This document shows, piece by piece, positions 1 through 9,599 of a stretch of DNA of 64,000 nt (position 1 is its first letter; every line of letters starts with the position of its first letter). The stretch covers positions 7,688,001-7,752,000 of the forward strand of contig NZ_CP097263.1 in NCBI RefSeq assembly GCF_028622115.1, read 5' to 3'. Source of the stretch: Kutzneria chonburiensis. Its GTDB lineage: Bacteria > Actinomycetota > Actinomycetes > Mycobacteriales > Pseudonocardiaceae. The notes under the pieces were generated by a model. That model did no database searches. It saw only the letters and a program-made list of their open reading frames with translations, and was not told the DNA's origin. The translations under genes were made by a program, and so were the position numbers.

Positions 1-33
1 GGACCTGTCGGTCGGGGTCCGTACGCTGGGTAG

Positions 34-804
34 GTGCCAGCGACCGCCGCCGCGAACAACCTCAGCCTCGTCCGCCGGGTGCGGCGGATGACCCGCGCGT
101 TGGCGCAGGGGTACCCCGACGCGCACTGCGAACTCGACTTCGGCACGGCATTGGACCTCACGGTCGCCGTGATCCTGTCGGCCCAGTGCACCGACAAGCG
201 GGTCAACGAGGTCACGCCTGCCCTGTTCCACAAATACCCGACCGCGGCCGACTACGCCGGGGCGAACCGGGTCGAGCTGGAGGAGATGATCAGGCCGACC
301 GGTTTCTTCCGGAACAAGGCCACCTCGATCATGGGCCTCGGCGCCGCGCTGGTGGACAAGCACGGCGGCGAGGTGCCCGGCACCCTTGAGGAGCTGGTCC
401 GGCTGCCGGGCATCGGCCGCAAGACGGCCAACGTGGTGCTCGGCGAGGCCTTCGACGTGCCCGGCATCACCGTCGACACCCACTTCGGCCGGCTGGTCCG
501 GCGCTGGGGCTGGACCGAGGAGACCGACCCGGTCAAGGTCGAGCACGCCATCGGGGAGCTCGTCCCGCGCAAGGACTGGACGATGCTCTCGCACTGGACG
601 ATCTTCCACGGCCGCCGCGTCTGCCACGCCCGCAAGCCGGCCTGCGGGGCCTGCTTCCTGGCCCCGGACTGCCCGTCCTTCGGCGACGGCCCGACCGACC
701 CGGCGGTGGCCGGGAAGCTGGTCAAGGGGGACGAGGCGCCGCACCTGGTGGCCTTCGCCGAGCAGGTCAGGGCCGGCAAGAAGAAGGCCGGCGCCGCGAA
801 ATGA
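34..804 (+). CDS. nth: Endonuclease III, bifunctional DNA glycosylase/AP lyase
   Basis: Base-excision repair enzyme that removes oxidised pyrimidines and nicks AP sites. The helix-hairpin-helix LPGIGRKTA carries the catalytic Lys130, and VDTHFGR carries the catalytic Asp148. A C-x6-C-x2-C-x5-C cluster ([17 protein letters not shown]) near residue 200 would bind the 4Fe-4S cluster. At 256 residues it has the usual length, with a Lys-rich tail. The GTG start sits close to the window edge, so upstream signals cannot be judged. The stop overlaps the next gene's start (ATGA), and the order nth-tlpA-Nudix-marP matches the mycobacterial operon. Confidence 0.95.
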   Translation: MPATAAANNLSLVRRVRRMTRALAQGYPDAHCELDFGTALDLTVAVILSAQCTDKRVNEVTPALFHKYPTAADYAGANRVELEEMIRPTGFFRNKATSIMGLGAALVDKHGGEVPGTLEELVRLPGIGRKTANVVLGEAFDVPGITVDTHFGRLVRRWGWTEETDPVKVEHAIGELVPRKDWTMLSHWTIFHGRRVCHARKPACGACFLAPDCPSFGDGPTDPAVAGKLVKGDEAPHLVAFAEQVRAGKKKAGAAK

Positions 805-1412
805 GCGTTCGGTGGCGCTGGGTGCTGGTGGCGGTGGTGCTCGCGGTGGCCACCGCGGTCGCCGTGTGGCCGCGTGGCCAGGCGCCCACCCACGCCGTCG
901 TCCCCACGCCCGACCTGGGCGCATTGCGGAAGACCGCCGCCCTGCCCGGCTGTCCGCAGTCACATGAACCGCGGCAATCCGGTAAGGGCCCCTTGGCCGG
1001 TTTGAAGGTCACCTGTATGTCCGACGGCTCGGAGATCACCCTCGGCGGCGGGCCGATGCTGGTCAACTTCTGGGAGCCGTGGTGCGAGCCGTGCAAGACC
1101 GAGCTGCCCGTGCTCCAGGAATATGCGGCTCGACCTGGGGCGATCCCGGTCCTGCTCGTCGAGATCCCGGCCAACAGCGACCAGGCCGGCGGCCTGGATC
1201 TGCTCGGCTCGCTCAAGGTCAAGCTGCCCTCGGTGTGGGATCCGAACGCGGTGGTGGCCAACGCACTGGGTCGGCCGAACGTCTTCCCTGTCAACCACGT
1301 AGTTGCAGCGGACGGCACCGCGAAGAGGATCACCGCGGTGCCCTTCTTCGAGTCGGCGGACCAGGTGGAACAGGTGGTACGGCAGTATGCGGACGGGAGA
1401 GTCACCGGATGA
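801..1412 (+). CDS. TlpA/ResA-like membrane-anchored thioredoxin
   Basis: Predicted extracytoplasmic thiol-disulfide oxidoreductase of the TlpA family. An N-terminal hydrophobic segment (about residues 5-22) looks like a signal anchor. The thioredoxin fold follows, with the redox motif WCEPC (Cys95, Cys98) and a cis-Pro region NVFPVNHVV. The 203-residue length is normal. It overlaps nth by ATGA and the following Nudix gene by ATGA, so it is translated as part of one operon. It could reduce extracellular disulfides, possibly the one predicted in the downstream MarP-like protease; that partnership is inference. Confidence 0.9.
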   Translation: MSVRWRWVLVAVVLAVATAVAVWPRGQAPTHAVVPTPDLGALRKTAALPGCPQSHEPRQSGKGPLAGLKVTCMSDGSEITLGGGPMLVNFWEPWCEPCKTELPVLQEYAARPGAIPVLLVEIPANSDQAGGLDLLGSLKVKLPSVWDPNAVVANALGRPNVFPVNHVVAADGTAKRITAVPFFESADQVEQVVRQYADGRVTG

Positions 1413-2095
1413 GTCCTGGCCCCCTGGTGGACCCGGCGGACGTGCCCGACTGGCTGGCCGGCCTGGTCGCCGCCACCGCCGACCTGGACGCGTCCGCGCT
1501 GACCAGGGTGCGCCCGCCGAACGGCCTGCCGACCCGGCCGGCCTCGGTGCTGATGCTGCTCGGTGACGGTGACGACGGTCCCGACGTGCTGCTGACCCGC
1601 CGCGCCGACACGCTCAACTCCCATCCCGGCCAGGTCGCCTTCCCCGGCGGCAGCGCCGACGACACCGACCGCGGCCCGGTCGACACCGCGCTGCGCGAGG
1701 CCGAGGAAGAGGCCGGTGTGCTGGCCGACGGCGTCCGTCCGGTCGCGCTGCTGCCCGACCTGTTCGTGCCGGTCTCCGGCTTCATGGTCACGCCCGTGCT
1801 GGCCCTCTGGGAGCGGCCGTCACCGGTCCGTGTGATCGACCCGGCCGAGACGGCCGCGGTGGCGCGGGTGCCGATCGCGCACCTGACCGACCCGGCCAAC
1901 CGGTTCCGGGTGCGGCATCCCTCCGGATTCAGCGGACCGGCCTTCGCCGCACCGGGCATGCTGGTGTGGGGCTTCACCGCCGGCCTGCTCGACGGGCTGC
2001 TCCGGCTGGCCGGCTGGGAGCGCCCGTGGAACTCGGCCGACGTGCGTGATCTGGACGAGTCGCTGCGGGCGGCGAACGCGGAGGTGCAGGCGTGA
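1409..2095 (+). CDS. Nudix hydrolase, CoA pyrophosphatase type
   Basis: Predicted metal-dependent pyrophosphohydrolase resembling the CoA diphosphatase (NudL-like) group. The region FPGGSADDTD followed by ALREAEEEAG carries the Nudix box with the spacing of the CoA group. An in-frame extension reaches upstream, but the ATG at 1409 overlaps the tlpA stop (ATGA) and gives 228 residues, the usual size. The stop overlaps the GTG of the MarP-like gene. It is the third gene of the nth-tlpA-Nudix-marP operon, equivalent in position to Rv3672c. The substrate is inferred from the family only. Confidence 0.88.
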   Translation: MSPGPLVDPADVPDWLAGLVAATADLDASALTRVRPPNGLPTRPASVLMLLGDGDDGPDVLLTRRADTLNSHPGQVAFPGGSADDTDRGPVDTALREAEEEAGVLADGVRPVALLPDLFVPVSGFMVTPVLALWERPSPVRVIDPAETAAVARVPIAHLTDPANRFRVRHPSGFSGPAFAAPGMLVWGFTAGLLDGLLRLAGWERPWNSADVRDLDESLRAANAEVQA

Positions 2096-3270
2096 ACTGG
2101 GTCGACCTGGTTGTGGTCCTGCTGGCCGTGATCGCCGCGATCTCCGGGGCCCGGCACGGCCTGATCACCACTCTGCCGGCGACCGTCGGCGTGCTCGGCG
2201 GCACCGTGCTCGGCCTGATCGTGACGCCGATGATCATGGCCAACTTCAACAGCAACGTCACCCGGATCGCGGTCTGGATGGGCGCGCTGGTGCTGCTGGT
2301 CGCGCTGGGCGAGACCTTAGGCGTGTGGCTCGGCCGGTCCATCCGCCAGCACATCCGGCTCGGCCCGTTCACCGGCGTGGACCACACCCTGGGCGCGGTC
2401 GTGCAGTGCGCGGTGGTCTTCGTGGTGGCCTGGGTGTTCGCGCTGCCGCTGACCTCGGTGCCGGTGCCCGGCCTGGCCTCGGCCATCCGCGGCTCGGTGG
2501 TGCTGGGCACCGTCAACAACCTGATGCCGGCCGAGGCCGAGCAGCTGCCCAACGACGTGAGCAAGCTGCTCAGCTCGGGCCTGCTCACCGCGACCGGTCC
2601 GTTCACCCGGACCCCGATCACCGATGTCGACCCGCCCGACACGGCCCTGCAGAACAGCCAGGTCGTGAAGTCGGTGGAGTCCAGCGTGCTCAAGGTGCGC
2701 GGGCGGGCGCCGTCCTGCTCACGGGCCCTGGAGGGCAGCGGTTTCGTGATCGCGCCCGAGCGTGTGATGACCAACGCCCATGTGGTCGCCGGCACCGACG
2801 ACGAGGTGGTGGAGGTCGGCCGCGGCCAGCTCACCGCGCACGTCGTCTACTACGACCCGGAGGCCGACGTCGCGGTGCTGTCCGTGCCCGGCCTGGACGC
2901 CCAGCCGCTTCAGTTCAGCCAGCAGGACTACACCTCGGGCCAGGACGCGATCGTGCTCGGCTACCCGCTGGACGGCCCGTACACCGCGCGGGCGGCCCGG
3001 GTCCGGCAGCGCATCCAGCTCAACGGGCCGGACATCTACGGCACCCAGAAGGTCACCCGTGACGTCTACACGATCCGGTCGATCGTGAAGAGCGGCAACT
3101 CCGGCGGCCCGCTGATCAACCCGAACGGCCAGGTCATCGGGGTCGTGTTCGGCGCGGCGGTGGACGACCCGGAGACCGGTTTCGCGTTGACCACGGCCGA
3201 GGTCAGCAAGGTGGTGCAGCAGGCGCGGTCGCTGTTCCGGCCGGTGTCAACCGGCTCCTGCGCCGAGTAG
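2092..3270 (+). CDS. marP: MarP-like membrane serine protease (acid resistance)
   Basis: Homologue of the periplasmic acid-resistance protease MarP (Rv3671c). Four hydrophobic segments fill about residues 1-130 (CvpA-like). A chymotrypsin-fold domain follows with His230 (NAHVVAG), Asp259 (PEADVAVL) and Ser337 (KSGNSGGPL). Cys209 and Cys390 lie where the regulatory disulfide of MarP forms (Cys214-Cys395 there), and the triad numbers are offset by the same five or six residues. Its length is 392 residues. The GTG start overlaps the Nudix stop. Its 3' end overlaps the convergent hydrolase gene by 24 bases. The TlpA-like thioredoxin in the same operon is a candidate redox partner. Confidence 0.93.
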   Translation: MNWVDLVVVLLAVIAAISGARHGLITTLPATVGVLGGTVLGLIVTPMIMANFNSNVTRIAVWMGALVLLVALGETLGVWLGRSIRQHIRLGPFTGVDHTLGAVVQCAVVFVVAWVFALPLTSVPVPGLASAIRGSVVLGTVNNLMPAEAEQLPNDVSKLLSSGLLTATGPFTRTPITDVDPPDTALQNSQVVKSVESSVLKVRGRAPSCSRALEGSGFVIAPERVMTNAHVVAGTDDEVVEVGRGQLTAHVVYYDPEADVAVLSVPGLDAQPLQFSQQDYTSGQDAIVLGYPLDGPYTARAARVRQRIQLNGPDIYGTQKVTRDVYTIRSIVKSGNSGGPLINPNGQVIGVVFGAAVDDPETGFALTTAEVSKVVQQARSLFRPVSTGSCAE

Positions 3271-4059
3271 CAGCGCGGTGACGGCGTCGGGGCGCTCCCA
3301 CTGCGGGAAGTGCCCGGCGCCGTCGATCACCTCGTACGGCGTGAAGCGGGTGGCCGGAGAGGTGCGGGCGTCGTGCTCGCCGCGCAGGCGCAGCACCGGC
3401 GCCTCCAGCGGGCGGCTGACGGCTTTCTTGAACTCGCGGCCGTCGCCTCGTAGCCGGGAGCGGAAGGCCCAGCGGAAGTACTCCATGCTGCTGTGCGGGA
3501 CGCCCCGGATCAGCATCGCCTCACGGGCGCGGCGCAGCACCTCGGGATCGGCCGTCCACTGCGGACCGGTCCACGCGCGCAGCAGGCGCTCGACCACGGC
3601 GGCGTCGTCGGCTGCCAGCTTTCGCTCCGGCCAGAACGGCGGTTGGGCCTTGAGGAGGGTGCGCAGCGGGATCTCCAACGGGTGTGGCGCGGAGATCGTC
3701 GTGACGGATTCGACCAGCCGGGGATGCAGGGCCGCGGTCGTCCACGCCAGCACGCCGCCCCAGCCGTGCCCGACGAGATGGGCCCTGCGCGCGCCGAGGG
3801 CCTTGATCAGCCCGGCGACGTCGCCGGCCAGCGTCCAGCCGTCGTAGCCGCGCGGCGTCTTGTCCGACTTGCCGTAGCCCCTCAGGTCCACGGCTACGGC
3901 GTGGCGGCCGTGCGCGGCGAGCACCGGCAGCTGGTGCCGCCAGGTCCACCAGAACTCCGGGAACCCATGCAGCATCAGCGTGAGCGGACCGCTACCGGCC
4001 TCGGCGACGTGCAGCCGGATGCCGTTGGCCGAGATGGTCCGATGGCGCGGCGGTGTTAC
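3247..4059 (-). CDS. Alpha/beta hydrolase, EphE-like (epoxide hydrolase family), start codon degenerate
   Basis: Alpha/beta-hydrolase resembling Rv3670 (EphE) in position and sequence. The oxyanion-hole motif HGFPEFWW is near residue 31. The nucleophile elbow reads GHGWGG, so Gly99 stands where epoxide hydrolases carry a nucleophilic Asp. A charge-relay Asp (GEHDARTSP) and His (GAGHFPQWE) remain. No ATG, GTG or TTG precedes the conserved domain in frame; the expected GTG, which would overlap the upstream stop by four bases, reads GTA at 4057-4059. The feature is drawn from that codon (270 residues). It could be inactive, poorly translated, or affected by a base-call error. It is translationally coupled to the holin-family gene upstream. 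Confidence 0.75.
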   Translation of the reverse strand, partial: VTPPRHRTISANGIRLHVAEAGSGPLTLMLHGFPEFWWTWRHQLPVLAAHGRHAVAVDLRGYGKSDKTPRGYDGWTLAGDVAGLIKALGARRAHLVGHGWGGVLAWTTAALHPRLVESVTTISAPHPLEIPLRTLLKAQPPFWPERKLAADDAAVVERLLRAWTGPQWTADPEVLRRAREAMLIRGVPHSSMEYFRWAFRSRLRGDGREFKKAVSRPLEAPVLRLRGEHDARTSPATRFTPYEVIDGAGHFPQWERPDAVTALLLGAGAG

Positions 4060-4544
4060 GAGTGCTCGCCGGGGTGGCTCAGCGCGGCGGCCGTGTCCTT
4101 GATCGTCTCGATGGTCCGCTGCGGCGCGCGCAGCTTGCGCACCTTGCGGTAGCCGAGGAAACCGAGCACACCGGCGCCGATGAGCATCACGCCCCACACG
4201 ATGCCGAACGCGGCCGAGCGGTAGAGGCCCAAGTCGGCCAGCAGCTCGGCGATCGCGAAGAACAGGAAGAACAGGCTGAACATCAGGATCGTCAGCGCGG
4301 CGATGAAGAACACGCTGCCGCTGACGACCTTTTTGGCCTCGGCCTTGAGCTCCAGCTTGGCCAGCTCGATCTCGGCCCGCAGCAGCACCGAGACCTGGGT
4401 CATCACGGCCTTGATCAGACCGCCGACCGACTGCTCGCCGGCCACGTCGCGGGCCGTCTCCTCGGTCAGCGGGATCGAGGGCACCGGGGGCAGACCGGCG
4501 CCGTGGCCGTTCGGGGTGTGTCCTGGGCCTGTCACGGTGGTCAT
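4056..4544 (-). CDS. Phage-holin-family small membrane protein (Rv3669-like)
   Basis: A 162-residue protein with two adjacent hydrophobic helices (about residues 75-130), preceded by an amphipathic segment rich in Lys and Glu. This is the layout of the actinobacterial holin superfamily III (PF07332). The ATG at 4544 follows an AGGGGG about 11 bases upstream; a longer in-frame start exists but lacks support. Members are common chromosomal genes in actinobacteria and are not necessarily lytic. The gene lies immediately upstream of the EphE-like hydrolase, as in mycobacteria. Its function is unknown. Confidence 0.82.
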   Translation of the reverse strand: MTTVTGPGHTPNGHGAGLPPVPSIPLTEETARDVAGEQSVGGLIKAVMTQVSVLLRAEIELAKLELKAEAKKVVSGSVFFIAALTILMFSLFFLFFAIAELLADLGLYRSAAFGIVWGVMLIGAGVLGFLGYRKVRKLRAPQRTIETIKDTAAALSHPGEHS

Positions 4545-4664
4545 CGTGCCATGCACCCCCTGAGGTGCGCTGTGCGGTGCGCCCGGAACGCCGTCCGGCG
4601 CTGCGGGCAATCAGGTGGCATGTTGACTCAGACCGTGCCACCGGCGCTGACAGGAGGGCCGGGC

Positions 4665-5204
4665 GTGGACCGACTGGGGAGCGAATCGGACCTGGTCGCG
4701 CTGTACGACACCCACGCCCGGCTGCTGTTCCACTACCTGTCCCGCCGCGTTGGCCCCGAGGCCGCCGACGACCTGGTCGCCGAGACGTTCCTCGCCGCGT
4801 GGCAGCAGCGCGCCACCTTCGACCCGGCGCGCGCCGGGGCCAAGGCGTGGCTGTACGGCATCGCCACCAACCTGATGCGGCGTCACCTGCGCGGCGAGGA
4901 GCGGCGGCTGCGCGCGTGGGGCCGGGCGTGGTCCAACTGGATCGGGCACCGGCGTAGCGACGACGACCTCGGTGAGCGCGTCGCGACCGCGGCCGACGCC
5001 GAGGTGCTCGCCGGCCGCGCCGCCGAGGCCGTCGCCCAGCTGCGCAGCGAGGAGCGGGAGGTGCTGCTGCTGGTCGCGTGGGCCTCGTTGACGCCGACCG
5101 AGGTGGCCGAGGCGCTAGGCGTCGCTGTTGCCACCGTGCGCACCCGCCTGCACCGCGCCCGTACGAACGTTCGCAAGCACCTGGAGGACAGCCGTGATGT
5201 CTGA
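4665..5204 (+). CDS. ECF-type RNA polymerase sigma factor
   Basis: Extracytoplasmic-function sigma-70 factor of 179 residues. Region 2 covers YDTHARLLFHYLSRRVG to LVAETFLAAW. Region 4 covers EEREVLLLVAW to VATVRTRLHRAR. In-frame starts exist further upstream (ATG 4620), but the GTG at 4665 has a strong AGGAGG at 4652-4657 with good spacing, so it is preferred. The stop lies eight bases inside the next gene, whose product is the likely partner. It is divergent from the holin-family gene, with the promoters sharing about 120 bases. Confidence 0.9.
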   Translation: MDRLGSESDLVALYDTHARLLFHYLSRRVGPEAADDLVAETFLAAWQQRATFDPARAGAKAWLYGIATNLMRRHLRGEERRLRAWGRAWSNWIGHRRSDDDLGERVATAADAEVLAGRAAEAVAQLRSEEREVLLLVAWASLTPTEVAEALGVAVATVRTRLHRARTNVRKHLEDSRDV

Positions 5205-6243
5205 ACTCGACGACGACCGCGTCGACGCAGCCGTCGGCGCTGTGCGTTCCGACGCCCCGCAGATGAGCGAGGCGTCCTTCCAGGCCACCCGCGCGCGGGT
5301 GCTTGCCGCGACCGCGGACAACGTGGTGCCGCTACGGCGACGCCGCGCCCTGCTCATCGGCGCGGCTGCGGCCGTGGCCACGGTGATCGGCATCGCCGTC
5401 ATGCCCGGCTCGCCCGATTCCCCGGCGCCGTACGTATCGGCGGCCCCCGTGCTGAACAAGGCCGCCGACGTGACCATCGGCTCCGCGCCGGACCCGGTCG
5501 TCGGCGCCGGCCAGTACCTGCTCGTGCAGAGGGACCAGTGGACCGGCGGCCCGTACGAGTCGACCTGGCCGGCCGACTACGCGTACCTGGCTGAGGTGCG
5601 GACCGACATCTGGATCCCGGCCGACCGCAGCAAGTCGTGGAAGCGGGTGGTGACCGTCAGCCCCGATCCGAAGATGCTCTACGGGGACGAGGCGAAGGCC
5701 CGCGCCAACCTGGCCGAGTGGCGAAAGGCCTGGGACGGCACCACGGTGGCCGACGGCGGCGACTTCTACCACTACCCCGGTGGTCCGGAAGCCGCGGCGA
5801 ACCTGGGCAGCCCGACGCCCAAGTACCTGGCCGGCCTGCCGGCCGATCCCAAGCAGCTCTACGACGCCCTCGAGCGTGAGCAGCGCCCCGACTTCGCCGG
5901 CACCGACGAGCGCCTGCTCGAAGCGGCCGGGGCCGGGCTGGCCAGCGGCCTGATGCCGACCGAGTTCCGGGCGCGGCTGTACCGGGCGCTGACGTACATC
6001 AAGGGGCTCGAGGTCGTCGACCAGGTGGCGAACCTGGACGGCAAGAAGGGCGTCGCGCTGGGGCTGCGGGCCGGATATCCCGGTGGCGACACCAAGAACG
6101 TCGAGACCCAGCTGATCATCGACCCGGCGACCGGGCAGTTCATCGGCGAGCGCGAAGTGGCGATGCAGGACTTCGACGGCGTGCACACCGGGACGGTGTT
6201 GTCGTACAGCTCCGTCACGTCGAAGGTGGTCGACCACAACTGA
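5197..6243 (+). CDS. CU044_5270-family protein (sigma-factor partner, putative anti-sigma)
   Basis: Membrane-anchored protein of 348 residues paired with the sigma factor. A cytoplasmic N-terminus of about 50 residues (starting MSELDDDRVDAAVGAVRSDA) is followed by one transmembrane helix (RRRALLIGAAAAVATVIGIAVM). A large extracytoplasmic domain with no catalytic motif completes it. This matches the CU044_5270 family, usually encoded next to ECF sigma factors. Translation is coupled: its ATG lies within the last eight bases of the sigma gene, behind GGAGG; GTG 5194 is an alternative start. An anti-sigma role is inferred from topology and context. Confidence 0.8.
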   Translation: MSELDDDRVDAAVGAVRSDAPQMSEASFQATRARVLAATADNVVPLRRRRALLIGAAAAVATVIGIAVMPGSPDSPAPYVSAAPVLNKAADVTIGSAPDPVVGAGQYLLVQRDQWTGGPYESTWPADYAYLAEVRTDIWIPADRSKSWKRVVTVSPDPKMLYGDEAKARANLAEWRKAWDGTTVADGGDFYHYPGGPEAAANLGSPTPKYLAGLPADPKQLYDALEREQRPDFAGTDERLLEAAGAGLASGLMPTEFRARLYRALTYIKGLEVVDQVANLDGKKGVALGLRAGYPGGDTKNVETQLIIDPATGQFIGEREVAMQDFDGVHTGTVLSYSSVTSKVVDHN

Positions 6244-6275
6244 CCCGAAGGCGGCCCGCACGGGCCGCCTTCGGG
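6244..6275. terminator. Bidirectional hairpin terminator between converging genes
   Basis: A 15-base inverted repeat (CCCGAAGGCGGCCCG and its complement) separated by two bases lies directly after the stop of the CU044_5270-type gene and before the stop of acs. There is no T-run, as is usual in high-GC actinobacteria. Confidence 0.75.
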
Positions 6276-6282
6276 CCGGTGG

Positions 6283-8253
<1,971 letters not shown>

Positions 8254-8332
8254 GGTGCGTGGCCTCCTGGAAATCGCCTGCGGTAGTGGTGCTGAACCTA
8301 GTGCTACGGGGACTCCCGTACCAGTGCCGTAA

Positions 8333-8342
8333 GGTCTAGACC
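8333..8342. promoter_or_regulatory. DasR-responsive (dre-like) operator between acs and the divergent gene
   Basis: The perfect palindrome GGTCTAGACC is flanked by A and A, matching 11 of 12 positions of the core TGGTCTAGACCA bound by the GlcNAc-responsive GntR regulator DasR. It lies between acs (start 8253) and the Rv3662c-like gene (start 8369), so it could act on both. The DasR assignment is inference from the consensus; no dasR gene is in the window. Confidence 0.75.
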
Positions 8343-8368
8343 ATATCGGCCGGGTAGGGTCGCCGGCT

Positions 8369-9091
8369 GTGAACGACCCGCTGGCGCCACTGTTGGATCT
8401 GCCCGGTGTCGCCGCGGCCGTCGAGGCCGCTCGCGACGCCGTTGCCGAGGTCCACCGCCATCCCGCCAACCGTCGGGGCTGGCCCACCACCGCCGCCGAG
8501 GCTTCCGTCCGGGCGGCCCGGGCCTCCGCCGTTCTCGACGGCGGCGCCGCCGAGATTCCGTCGGACGGGTCCGTGTCCGACCCGTTGTTGGCCGGATCCC
8601 TCCGGGTCGCCGAGGCCATCGGCCCTCTGCTGTCGACGTGGCAGAAGGCCCCTCTCCAGGCGTTGGCCCGTCTGCACGTCCTGGCCGCCGCCGACCTCGT
8701 CGACTCTTCCGCTTTGGGACGGCCTTCTGCCGCCGGTCCCCGGCTGGAGATGCTCGCCTCGTTGATCGCCGGCGGCAGTTCCGTTCCCGCCCCCGTGCTG
8801 GTCGCCGTCGTCCACGGCGAGCTCTTGTCCCTTGCCCCCTTCGGCCCCGTCAGCGGCCTCATCGCCCGCGCCGCCGCGCGTCTGACGATGATCGGTACCG
8901 GCCTCGACACCAAGGGCCTCGCCGTGCCCGAGGTCGCCTACCTCCGCCGCTCGGCTGAGTACCGGTCGACGTTGGAGGGCTTTTCCGCCGGCACCCCCGA
9001 CGGCGTCACCGCGTGGCTCCTGTTCAGCTGCTCCGCCTTGGAGGCCGGCGCCAGCGAAGCCCGCAGCATCGCCGACTCTGTGGGGCAGTGA
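8369..9091 (+). CDS. Conserved actinobacterial protein, Rv3662c-like
   Basis: Ala-rich soluble protein of 240 residues equivalent in position to Rv3662c (beside acs, near the HAD phosphatase and ssd genes). The segment EASVRAARASAVLDGGA and the mostly helical composition recall Fic-like folds, but no HxFxxGNGR active-site motif is present, so no catalytic call is made. GTG start at 8369. The dre-like palindrome lies 27 bases upstream of the start, so it may be co-regulated with acs. Function unknown. Confidence 0.75.
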   Translation: MNDPLAPLLDLPGVAAAVEAARDAVAEVHRHPANRRGWPTTAAEASVRAARASAVLDGGAAEIPSDGSVSDPLLAGSLRVAEAIGPLLSTWQKAPLQALARLHVLAAADLVDSSALGRPSAAGPRLEMLASLIAGGSSVPAPVLVAVVHGELLSLAPFGPVSGLIARAAARLTMIGTGLDTKGLAVPEVAYLRRSAEYRSTLEGFSAGTPDGVTAWLLFSCSALEAGASEARSIADSVGQ

Positions 9092-9239
9092 ATTCGTTAC
9101 ACCCTAATGTGTAGCTCGTTCGGGTGATTGTGCGTATTTTCTTGTCCATTTCGTTTTCCGGTGCGGTGTTCGGTCGGATGGGCGGCTGGCTAGACTTGTG
9201 ACTTCCTCGGTCGTGCGAATTGATCACGGGAGTCGTGGC

Positions 9240-9593
9240 ATGCCCACCGGAAGTGTCGCCATCACCGGCGATGAACAGGAATTGCGAAGCCTGGCCAGGT
9301 GGCTGCGTGACGAGGACGACCTGCGCGGCCGGGTGTCGCTGGCCGACCGCCCGATCGCCGCGGGGGAGATGGGCGGTGTGCTCGACTCCGTGGTCGTGGT
9401 GCTGACCAGCGCCACCGCCGGGCAGCTGGTCAAGTCGGTGTTCGGCTGGCTCGGCCAGCGCCGCCACGCGTCCGCCGTGGTCCTCAAGGCCCGTAACGCC
9501 CGCGGCGCCGAAATCGAATTGAAGTGTGGTTCTGCGGCGGACGCCTCCGTCGTACTCGGTGACCTGCGGGCCTTTCTCTCGGATGGTGAGTGA
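9240..9593 (+). CDS. EACC1-like effector-associated constant component
   Basis: Small protein of 117 residues resembling effector-associated constant component 1 (EACC1), a domain found next to NTPase- or protease-based effectors in predicted conflict systems. It shows an N-terminal strand-helix (MPTGSVAITGDEQELRSLAR), a hydrophobic central helix (VLDSVVVVLTSATAGQLVKSVFGWLG) and a C-terminal helix. ATG 9240 has GGGAG seven bases upstream; an in-frame GTG at 9198 is less likely. Its stop is six bases before the caspase gene, so the two are co-transcribed. The upstream 150 bases are AT-richer than the surroundings, and TAGACT at 9191 is a possible -10 box. Confidence 0.72.
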   Translation: MPTGSVAITGDEQELRSLARWLRDEDDLRGRVSLADRPIAAGEMGGVLDSVVVVLTSATAGQLVKSVFGWLGQRRHASAVVLKARNARGAEIELKCGSAADASVVLGDLRAFLSDGE

Positions 9594-9599
9594 TCGACC

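Noticed and set aside
9120-9240. Third component of the EACC1-caspase module upstream
   Set aside because: The stretch is AT-richer but has no coding frame, and the preceding gene is a conserved backbone gene, so the module appears to have two genes.
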